A stretch of 64,000 bases of DNA, taken from Calliopum simillimum (lineage: Eukaryota; Arthropoda; Insecta; Diptera; Lauxaniidae). The stretch lies in the NCBI GenBank assembly GCA_951812925.1, contig OX638369.1, positions 15,591,329 to 15,655,328 on the forward strand, read 5' to 3'. The notes beneath the pieces were generated by a model that was not told where the DNA came from, searched no databases, and saw only the letters and a program-made list of their open reading frames with translations. Both the position numbers and the translations under genes were made by a program. Positions 22,987 through 32,500 of this stretch are shown here, one piece after another (position 1 is the first letter of the stretch; every line of letters begins with the position of its first letter).

Positions 22987-23451
22987 TTATATAGAAATAC
23001 ACTTCAGATAATAATAAAAATAATAAATAGAGCTCTGAAAGTAGTTTTATTCGATTAAGCGTACCGAAAAACATCAAAAACGATACCAATCACGTATTTC
23101 TTCTGTGAGTATACGATACTGCGGATTCCCGTGACAAAGCGGCCAATGTGACCACCGCAACAGCCGTTTCGTCGCATCGTATCAGGTGTTGCACAAGTAC
23201 TGTTTAAGGTTTTATGAAGACACTCACAAATTTTTAAGTGATTGTGACTATTTTTTTAGAAGTTATGGGCAATGTCTACCTAGATTGATCGTTTTTACCA
23301 CTGTGTGGCGCATCGTATTTCTTTGTTTTAAGTTTGAAAGAGTACTCTTCTAAACACTTTTGTATATATCTCGTGAGAGGGAAGACTGCTACTTACTATT
23401 GGAAAAAACATAAAATTTTTCATAAAAAAGTTTATAATAATTTTTTTCGTA

Positions 23452-23595
23452 AAGATGTCACTTCGGTAGGTTTTTAGCTTTCAAAGTTAAAAATCGTTTT
23501 GAACTAAATATTTCGCTTTAAAGCTAAACACAGTTTTCTCAAGTTTTAAAACGATTTTTAACTTTGAAACCTAAAAACCTACCGAAGTGACATCT
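23452..23595. repeat. 144-bp near-perfect hairpin
   Basis: AGATGTCACTTCGGTAGG with the following GTTTTTAG is matched by CTAAAAACCTACCGAAGTGA and CATCT at the other end. The arms continue into AAAATCGTTTTGAA/TTTTAAAACGATTTTTAAC. It is probably a small MITE, 146 bp to the right of the Transib target duplication. Confidence 0.7.
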
Positions 23596-24620
23596 TACCA
23601 CCGGCCGGACGGTATTTTTTTTTTTTTCGGTGAAACCTATTAAATTTTTTTTAAAATATTTTCAGAGAATATTTCAACACATTTCAAAGAAGTTTTTGGA
23701 GAAAGGGGTCAAAAAAAGGGGACCCTTTAAATCGCGATATGATAGGTTTTTTTCTTTTCAGAATGGATGGTTTGAATCGAAGTGCGGTCATGATTTCTTC
23801 TTTTGTTTTTGTTTGAACTTTACAATAAGGTAAATATCATAAAAATCTATAATTATTTTGCCTTTATAGTTCTAGTAAAATATTTAGGTATATTCACTTT
23901 TTCCTTCCGTTTGTAACGCAGAGAAGGAGGCGTGGTATGTACACTCTTGATCAGCGTCACCTCCTGAGTGGATATAGCCATGTCCGTCTGTCTGTCTGGA
24001 GTGAAAAATACATTTTCTGGGAAAACTCTGCAAGATAATTCAATGAAATTTGGTACACTGCCTTCGTCGTTAAAGTTAGTTCGTGGGATTGAAAATGAGA
24101 AAAATCGGTCAACGGACACGCCTACCGCCCATAAAAAAAATATATTCAAAATGCAACTTAAGGAGTACTTTTCATGACAAAGCAACCGACATACACATAA
24201 ATATTACGAATTGTAAGCGCAAGCTCTAAAAAAAAAATTGACAAATTCGGACAAGAGGGCGTGGCACCTCCCATATAAGCAAAAGTTTCAAAATGCTATA
24301 CTGAAGGAGTTTTTTGAGATAATCTAACTAAATTTCACTCAAATACTAAGGACTATAAATGCATGTTTTCAGCTAAAACAAGACGAACTCGGACAAGAGG
24401 GCGTGGCGCCTTCCTTTCAAAACGCTATACTAAAAACATTTTTTCAGATAATCCAACCAAATTTCACTCAATCACTAAGAACTATAAATGCTCTGAACAA
24501 AAACTGTATGAACTCGGAGAAGAGGACGTGGCACCTACCATAAAGGGTATTTAATGTGTAGCCAGGCCAAAGGTTACACCCTTACTATTTATCGTATAGG
24601 TCAGTGGTGTAGAGGTCTAA
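23596..24620. repeat. dispersed repeat with three tandem GAGGGCGTGGC units
   Basis: A lead-in contains GTCCGTCTGTCTGTCTGG (about 23,981) and CAATGAAATTTGGTACACTG. Three units of 125-145 bp follow, marked by GACAAGAGGGCGTGGCACC (about 24,250), the same at about 24,390, and GAGAAGAGGACGTGGCACC at about 24,515, ending in CCAGGCCAAAGGTTACACC. The short open frames here are repeat translations, not genes. From 24,621 to 25,808 I see no gene or clear repeat. Confidence 0.6.
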
Positions 24621-25808
24621 CAAGTTTGTAATTGTACGTAAAATACTATTTTTCTATTTATCACGCGGGCGGAGCCCATTTTGAATCCAAGTAAATATCA
24701 CTTGAAAAGTTTACTTTATTGGGAAGTTCTTGTAAAATTTTCTGGAAATAAAGTAGTACCAACCTTTTTTTCTCCGTGTACTTTCAAAACGCCGAAACAT
24801 GTTCTTTTGGTGCCTTTTACAAAAATCCGTTGTCGGAACCTTGTTATTTTGAAAACAATCTATGGTTATTGTACAGTTTTATTTACAAAAATTTTCAATT
24901 ACTTGGCATTGCGTATACATTTTGATGAAGTTTTATTTTCGAAGTGAAATTCTAGCGTTTCTACCAACTATTTAAGGCGTAGTAGTTTTTACGTGTCAAC
25001 TTTAGATAGTTCGAACAATTTTCGAGATACCAAAGTAGAGACTTTTTCAAGAAAGTTATTTTTTTTATATATACGTTTATTAAGGAATATAATTAAAAAT
25101 AAATTTTGCCCAACTCTGGGTATGAGCGTGTACAACATACAAACTAAAAACAACACTTATACCTGAGAACAGCAAGTACGCCGCAGTGTAGGGTTGAAAC
25201 TCTAGTCAGAACACTTGTTTTGTTAACTGCGCACTGTTAACTCGTGCGCAGGATTTCACTTCCAAAATACAGGGAAGGTATAAATTAAATGCCGGCAATA
25301 GCATATACGAGTAAAAGAAAATCCAATAAAAAATACCGATAAGAAAATCAACAAAAAAATGGGGGTGGAAAAAGAACAAGGGAATAATGCGTATTGGAAA
25401 AACTTTTATTTTCCAGACTTTGGTCTTCAATAAGGGTAGATATTCATAATGAAATATTCTTAGTAGAATTCGCGTTTTAGGAGTAGAGTGACAGATAAAT
25501 TAGACATACAGACACAGTTAAGAAAATTGTAAAATTGAAAAAAAAATAAAAAAAAATTTTCTTATCACACAAAATCCTAACGTTCTTTAAAAATATATCC
25601 TACCATTATAGTGAACAAAATAGTATAGTGAGCAAAATACGAAATAAAATAAGATTACCACGCATTGCACCGTTTAACCCTCCTTTTTTGGTTTTTTGAT
25701 GAACCAGCAAGCACTACCTATTACACAAAGTTAATCATCCCCCAACATCACCCCCAACAAACTCTTCTTCACGGTTTCGTATGTTCGACGACGGCAAATC
25801 ATTCCTAT

Positions 25809-26609
25809 ATGATTATCGTTCTGTTATTATTATTTCAATCGATCTGTTTATATTGCCAACGTCTGGTCTTATATGTACACGATAAATGGATCAATCCGAA
25901 AAATGTACGTATATTAAAGGAAGCTGCTGAAGCATCTCCAACAGGAAAACCTCCAATAGAACTGATACGGGGGGAAAATCCACATCGTACAAAAACCAAA
26001 CGTCAAGAGATTACAACTGAATTTGGCCCGGAAACGTGTCGTTTTTGTGCGAATACTCCACAAGGATATTGTCGTCATCATTTTCATTTACAAGAGTTAC
26101 AATTGCAGCAACACCAGCAGCAACAACAGAAACATTTTTGGAACAATATTGCCGTTGGTGGTGATGCATCACTGGAACAGCGACGACAATTGCGTAAACA
26201 AAATCGTGAACTTAAAAGAAATTTGAAAAATCGATTGAGCGTTCAGAAGCCACAACAACAAAAACATTTGCAGCAGCATTATACGCGTACAATAAATGGT
26301 GGGTATGGTGGATATGATGATTGTTATCAAAACAACAACAACAACAATTGCTACAACAAGGATATAAATAATATTGATGATGATGATGCTGGTTATAATA
26401 CGGCATCGACAGCATCTTTAAATTTATCACAAAATTCTTCAGCTTATTGCGATAACAACAAGAACAACAACAACTGTAATAATTCACAGCTTTCAACAAC
26501 GTCATCATCCTCATCATCATCATCATCATCATCAGAAAGTTGCCTTAGAAATACAACGGATGTTACTGTCCCATTATCATCACCTTTACCTGTAGAAAAT
26601 GATCCATAG
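25809..26609 (+). CDS. unrecognised 266-residue protein with N-terminal hydrophobic segment
   Basis: I do not recognise this protein. The frame is open upstream, but the first in-frame ATG is at 25,809. It opens with MIIVLLLLFQSICLYC, a signal peptide or signal-anchor, then a basic/polar region (DKWINPKNVRILKEAAEA), then a compact Cys/His cluster CRFCANTPQGYCRHHFH (residues about 78-94). The second half is low-complexity: CAG-coded Gln, AAC-coded Asn, an acidic NNIDDDDAG stretch and a Ser run coded by TCA repeats near 26,510-26,534. The conserved-looking first 100 residues argue for a real gene; the repeats are common in fly proteins. It lies on the same strand 3 kb before the SPSB3-like start, with a pogo-like insertion between, so it could be a separate gene or an upstream cistron of one transcript. 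Confidence 0.5.
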   Translation: MIIVLLLLFQSICLYCQRLVLYVHDKWINPKNVRILKEAAEASPTGKPPIELIRGENPHRTKTKRQEITTEFGPETCRFCANTPQGYCRHHFHLQELQLQQHQQQQQKHFWNNIAVGGDASLEQRRQLRKQNRELKRNLKNRLSVQKPQQQKHLQQHYTRTINGGYGGYDDCYQNNNNNNCYNKDINNIDDDDAGYNTASTASLNLSQNSSAYCDNNKNNNNCNNSQLSTTSSSSSSSSSSSESCLRNTTDVTVPLSSPLPVENDP

Positions 26610-27495
26610 GTTTGTTTATATTTATAAAGTGCATACAGTTGAACTTCGATAACGTGAACTTGGATATCTAAAGGTAGTATGGCTCGAGCCAGAAGTATAT
26701 TTATGTTATAAAAAAGTCTAATGAGTAATAATGATTTCCCGAATATATGATATATGCACTTGACACACCTATCGTCAATCAAAAGAAAGTTTCATGAAAA
26801 TGACTAATGATTCGGTTCACGAATGAAATCCTAGCTGACAATTTGTGCGTCCTCTATATAACCTCAAAAATCGTGTTTTGAAATTTCTAGGTAATAATAT
26901 CTCAAAACCAAACGTGATAGAACAATTCCGAGACTGGATTCGGATTTAGCAAAAACAAACCATCGAAAATGACTACTTTGGTTCTTGTTATTGTTTTTTT
27001 TCATCAAATGTAATGCCTTTCGACCTCACTTTAAAAAACGATCAGCTAAGATTTCATTCGGAACAGTTTTCGAAACTATGAAATAGCTGGAATAAGATGC
27101 CGTGAACCGATTCATTAGGCATTTTCATGAAACTTTTTTCGATTCAGGATAGGTGTGTAGAACGATCCCCCCCCCCCCCCCAAAAAAAATCATATCTATG
27201 TCTCTGGCTCGAACCATAAAATACTTACATGAATATGTACGTTGATAACACTGTGCTCGAATCGAAAACATTTATTTTTCTAGAATTTTTGGGTAGTAAA
27301 CACAGTTCGAATACGCAGATTTTGGAAATATAAGTAATTTCTACTGTGGAGCTTCGGTTTTCGAGATATTTGGGTTTGAAAGTTTTACGCATAAGTACGT
27401 CTATTTTTTGGTATATTTATTTGAACTTTTTATGCAACAAATATCTATTCAGTTCAGTCGAATCTCTTTTTTTTTTGTCGCTAAGAAAAGAGACC

Positions 27496-27857
27496 ATATC
27501 TGTGGCATTTTGACAAAGCAACCTAACTCGAAATTGGCAACTTTTCAGGAGAGCTAAAAATCTGTTTAACTGCTTTTCAATAATGTGGTTCAATTTCGTT
27601 AAATCTCCTCTTTCAATAAATTTTTACTAATCTTCAACTGTTATATTATTTTCTTCATATCACATATCACCGCACGAATGGCGCTAAGTTCAAATCTTGC
27701 GTGAATTATGGGACACCCTTATATATTTGGAACTGGAAACCACAGAGATATGGTGATTTTAGCAAAAGAAGCATATTTTATTTTCATATTTATGACTAAA
27801 ATCCTGGAAAATTGTCTTTTCTCGAGTTAGGTTGTTTTGTCAAAAGTCCACAGATAT
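27496..27857. mobile_element. MITE with ATATCTGTGG inverted ends
   Basis: ATATCTGTGGCATTTTGACA with AAGCAACCTAACTCG at the left is inverted at the right as CGAGTTAGGTTGTTTTGTC and AAAAGTCCACAGATAT. A homologous short copy is at 52,690-52,832 and a partial one at about 48,430-48,490. The interior includes a solo Tc1/mariner-type right end (about 27,640-27,712). Confidence 0.6.
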
Positions 27858-28063
27858 ATTCATTGACAAATTTTACAAGCAAAAATAAGAGAAAGGATAT
27901 ATTATCGGTTCTGAAGTTAAGGTTGGATTCAACGCTTCGACATGTTCTAAACATTTTACAATCGATTTAAGGTCAATAACACGCTTCAACACAAAATTTG
28001 AGAATTATAGAAAAACCGTATTTTCGGGCTAAATTTTCGAATTTTTTATATAAAATCTTTATG

Positions 28064-28317
28064 TGAGCCGTTCAAAATGGTGCAACTCCAAAACGAGGCA
28101 AAAGTAATGTCATATAAATTATGTGCCATAATGATCGGTTATTTAGTCGATATCATTTTTTCAACTTAATCTCAACAATTCCATATCTTCAAGTAAATTT
28201 TTCGTGAAAACAGAAATCAATTTTATTCACCCTAACAAAATGTCATCCAATTAATATTATGACATTACTTTTGCCTCGTTTTGGAGTTGCACCATTGTCA
28301 TTTTGAACGGCTCATGT
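28064..28317. mobile_element. palindromic MITE (GAGCCGTTCAAAATGG)
   Basis: GAGCCGTTCAAAATGGTGCA plus ACTCCAAAACGAGGC on the left is mirrored by GCCTCGTTTTGGAGTTGCAC and CATTTTGAACGGCTC on the right, enclosing about 150 bp. No coding capacity. It sits inside the pogo-like element. Confidence 0.7.
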
Positions 28318-28578
28318 CTTGTTTATAATGTCTTCTAAACATATGTAACTTCAACATACTCCAGTGTTAATTTGCTTCAAATATATGAAAGGCATATCTT
28401 GAACAGTTTTGGAGAAAATTACAGAAAACAGGACAAAAAAACATACTCTCAGTTTTGAATTTCGGATCAGGTCTAATATGGCATTAACGATAGCATTTAA
28501 TGTGCACAACCAATGGATTTTGTAAAGTTGGGTCGTTGTGTTTTCGAAATTTCATCCTACTGTAAAACTCTAAGGGCC

Positions 28579-28695
28579 AATTTCACAATGTTCAGTTAAG
28601 CTTTAACTGGAACTTTAACTGACACTTTGACATAAAATTTCATACAAAATTTTTATTTATCTGAAAGTTAAATTTTAACTGAACATTGTGAAATA
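28579..28695. mobile_element. 117-bp palindromic MITE (TTTCACAATGTTCAG)
   Basis: TTTCACAATGTTCAGTTAA on the left and TTAACTGAACATTGTGAAA on the right are exact inverted copies around a short AT-rich middle. Confidence 0.65.
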
Positions 28696-29570
28696 ATAAA
28701 TTTTTTTAAAACATTTCAACCCATTATGTAATATTTTTATAGGTATTTTTGACCTTTCTATGCCAAAAACTGGGCTATGATCGGTTGATATGTTCTACAA
28801 AAATATTCTACGGAAAATTTCAATTTATAATGGCTATAACTTTTGTCATTGTTATGATAAATTGTCTATTATTTCACCATTTCGAAGATAAAAGTTTAGA
28901 ATTTTAGAAAAAATGCCATATTTTACATATGGGAAACACTTTGTGGAATAGGGCTAATTTGCATGTAAATAATTTATAGGCCCGAATATTTCGAGAACCA
29001 AAGCGAAACCGTAAAAATACTTATGATCACTAAACTCAGAATAGTTAGAATTTTCCCCCGATAACTTATTGCCTTGATGAACCAAACTGTTTTTTTTTTT
29101 TTTTGTTGTGAATATGTAGTAATAAATGGTAATTCTAGTTATCGAAGCTTAACTGTACATATGACTATATTTTAGCTAAAATAACCTTATTTCTGGATTG
29201 TACAGTTTTCAAGGTATATAGTACATTTAATTAAATAATAGAGATTTATCTTTTATTATGAAGCACAGCAATTTTGACCTTAATAACTTATTTCTTTCCT
29301 TTACATGATTTCAGAATCAACTGAATTATTTTACAGATTGAAAACAAAAAAAAAAAGTTTTCTTTAAAGTTTCGAAAATTAAAAAAAAGTCAAAAATTTG
29401 ACAGAAATAATGTACGCATAAAACACCGACATCATCATACGATCAACAATCATACATATTTAACAAACTTACCTACCATCATCAGCACCCATCCTACAAG
29501 CAAAAGCTGTAATTTATAGTATCATCAACACATACTCCTCGTAAAAGCAATTCTCTTCTCCTCCACCAAA

Positions 29571-32500
29571 ATGCCTTCTGACGATGACAACGATTCGACC
29601 AATACCTCACCATCCAGACAGTCAACCACCTCCTCCTCCTCTCCATCTACATCGCGTCGTAGTTCCTCGAAAAAAGTTATTATCCCACTGGAACATGGTT
29701 GTGAGGACAATTGGACCTGGAGTAAAAGAAATCGTTCAAAGGAGGTGGTATTAAGTGGCCCTAACAATCGCACCGTCCACTTTCATCCGAACTGGAGTAA
29801 AGGAACTGCTGGCGTACAGGGTAAACGTCCACTTAATAATGGTCGTTTCTACTGGGAACTACATGTATCGCAACGTGTTTTCGGTACCAGCATAATGTTT
29901 GGCATTGGCACAAAATACGCTAGACTACATGCCAATTCATTTCGCAATATGCTGGGTGAAAACGAGCATGGTTGGGGTTTATCACATAAAGGCGTTCTCT
30001 GGCATAAAGGAGTAGCATTACTATATACAAAACGTTTTAAAGAAAATCATGCAACCATAATTGGTATACTCTTTGATGGTATCGAAGGTACTCTAACATA
30101 CTATAAGGATGGCAAATGTTTGGGTGTTGCTTTTCGTGGACTTGATAAGGTGAGAAGAAACTTTTTAAGACAAATTTTGCTTTTAGAGATAATGCTGGTA
30201 GCTCAATTTATGCTTCTCCGAAACTGGCCTTAATTGATAGTTTGCGGAAACTCTGATTTTCTTTTTTATATAATACTTTATGGTGGTATTAGCTGCCCCA
30301 CCCTCAAAATAAGTCGAAAAAAAGGCATTTTGAAAAAAACAACAAACCAAAACACAAAAAGATATTTTCGGTGCTGAACCCGAAACTAGTCTTAAAATTG
30401 CTCTATCACGTGTAGTTTTTGAGATATTCTGACCTAAATTTTCGAGGTTATATCCAAGATGTGAAAAATTTTTTTGCTCTTTTCTACTAAATGAATCGCT
30501 TAGTACTATTCGTCGTCTTCAAAATAAGCTGTGAATTGATCTTGTCTGATTTTTCATTATAAAGTTATGACCACTTTTAAATTATACATGAAACTTACGA
30601 GTAAGAACCGTATGTGTATTCCCATATGATTTTCACTTCATGACGTGTTTTTTTAAATAACATAATCAAGACCAATTGATAGCTAATTTTGACGACGAAG
30701 AATAGTACTGCATAAGTGATGCGTTTAGTAGAAAAGAACAAAACAATTTGGTGTGTCCTCTATATAACCTCGAAAAAAGTGTTTTTGAACTTTTAGGTTA
30801 GAATATCTCATAAGCCACACGTGACATTAGATCAATTCCGAGACTGGATTCGGATTCAGCACCGAAATATGCATCGAAAACATTTATTTGTGTTTTGGTT
30901 TGTTGTGTTTTTTCAAAAAATACCATTTTGAGGGCGGGGCACCAACTTGCGATTTTAAACATCATAAGGCATTGTATATAAACAGAAAATTGGAGTTTCC
31001 GCCGACTACCAATTAATCTCCGTTCCGGAGAACCGTGTATAACGTTTTAACTCGGTAAATCTACATCAAAATTTTACTGCTTATAATCATGCCTTCTTTA
31101 AGATCTTTAAAACATTCTCTGATGCCTTCTAAGGATAGGCTTATTAGAACGGCTGACGCTTTCTTTACTACAGTTCTTTTAAACATAATATTGTCCTTTC
31201 ATATTAGAAGCGATCGTAGAAGGCCTTCATTGCTCCCTTCTTTGCGGAAGCTGGCGTGTCATGTCTTGGTGCCCAAAGACATCATGTGTAAAAAAAATAA
31301 AGAAAGAAGGGAAAGCACCATGCCTGCTTCTGTCCGTTCCTTAATTTTTTGTAGATATTATAACTCTCAATATGTTTAATAAAAGTACTACTTAAGTATC
31401 TCTTGCTTGGTACATAACTTTTGATTTCTACGATGACATCCAATATAGGAAATATCCGAATGGGTATTTCCATGTAAATGTGGACAAGGTATTGAAAAAT
31501 TTCTGGTTTCTTTTCAACCTTCAACTATATCCAAAGTAATGTTTAATTGAAGAAACATTAGCATTTAGTGTCAAAATTAAGATTGGACATTGCAATTCGT
31601 TTTTATCGCGTTTTTTAGTTAAAGTCTGCACATCAGAAGAAGTAAAAACGAGCATAAAAATAAAACGGTACTTCTCCGAGGAAAGTTATGAATCTGGTGG
31701 TGACAGTAATAGTTGTGATGATAATATACCATCTGTATTTAAACCATAAATAATTTCAATCGCGATATAATAGACTTAGTTAAACAATTATTAAATTTTA
31801 ATCTAGTTTTGGTTCCTGTGCATAAAGGCCAGAAGTAGTTCTTTATTATTCTTGTATTTTGACCCAATTTTAATTTTTATGCCTATGAACTTGAAAAAGC
31901 CCTCTGTATTGGTCTAAAAATCGATAGTAACGCGAGTTACCAATTTTTTAGTAACGCGAGTTACCCCATAATTTTCACATTATTTTAAAAAATACCACTT
32001 AATATTGTTATTTCTAATAAAGAAATACTTATTGATATCCTTCTGGCTTTATTTCTGTCTACATAATGTTAAGAAATTTACCCCCAAATTTCGCAGAAAC
32101 TTGCGAAAGAAATTTACCCTCTAAACATGTTGTCCAAAAATGGTAACGCGAGTTACCAGCACTATTCACTATTTTACTGGTTAAACATTAAGTTACCACT
32201 GAAAATTTCAACTAATATGCAACAAGAACAAAGTATTTTGTTTATAAAGAATCCAATTTTATTAGTTAATTCAAGGGCTGAGCCTCAAAAGCTCCATTAA
32301 CGCGAGTTACCATGGAATTACCCGAATATCGAAATATGCCTTCGTTGCTGCCTTCTTCGTAGAAGCAAGCGTATCATGTGTAAGAAAGAAAGAAGGGAAG
32401 GCAGCATGCCTGTTTCTGCCCTTTCATATTAGCCTTGGCGCCCAATGACATCATGAGTCAAAAAGAAAAGGAGATAGAAGGGAAGACAACAGGCCTAGGA

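Larger units (their letters stand above)
19151..23305 (+). mobile_element. Transib (RAG1-related) DNA transposon with TGGCG target duplication
   Basis: The left end starts CACAGTGGTAAAA at 19,151 and the right end finishes TTTTTACCACTGTG at 23,305, forming inverted repeats. Each is bordered by TGGCG (19,146-19,150 and 23,306-23,310), a perfect 5-bp duplication. Transib elements are known for 5-bp GC-rich duplications and ends resembling the CACAGTG heptamer of V(D)J recombination signals. Inside is a broken transposase (20,093-21,038), consistent with that class. The element also contains a foldback-family fragment (19,838-20,052) and a complete nested element (21,159-22,986). Without the nested element and its 4-bp duplication it would be about 2.3 kb. 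Confidence 0.85.
26636..29155. mobile_element. pogo/Tigger-like element, non-autonomous, TA target
   Basis: The left end CAGTTGAACTTCGATAAC and the right end GTTATCGAAGCTTAACTG (inverse CAGTTAAGCTTCGATAAC) match at 16 of 18 positions and are flanked by TA on both sides. The 2.5-kb interior carries no pogo transposase. It holds other repeats: a foldback-family fragment near 26.8-26.95 kb, a palindromic MITE (27,496-27,857), and palindromes at 28,064-28,317 and about 28,579-28,695. A related short element lies at about 38,854-39,021. Confidence 0.6.

Noticed and set aside
25665..25808. N-terminal extension of the 266-residue protein
   Set aside because: The frame is open but starts with a non-ATG codon (TTG), and the sequence before the ATG at 25,809 lacks features; the hydrophobic start makes 25,809 more plausible.
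26212..26782. Reverse-strand frames rich in Met, Cys or Asp opposite the 266-residue gene
   Set aside because: They are translations of the trinucleotide repeats (TCA, AAC, CAG) on the other strand and have no independent features.
31089..31379. 96-residue frame MPSLRSLKHSLMPSKD...
   Set aside because: It coincides with a dispersed repeat that recurs at 32.34-32.48 kb in altered frame; no domain or splice context.
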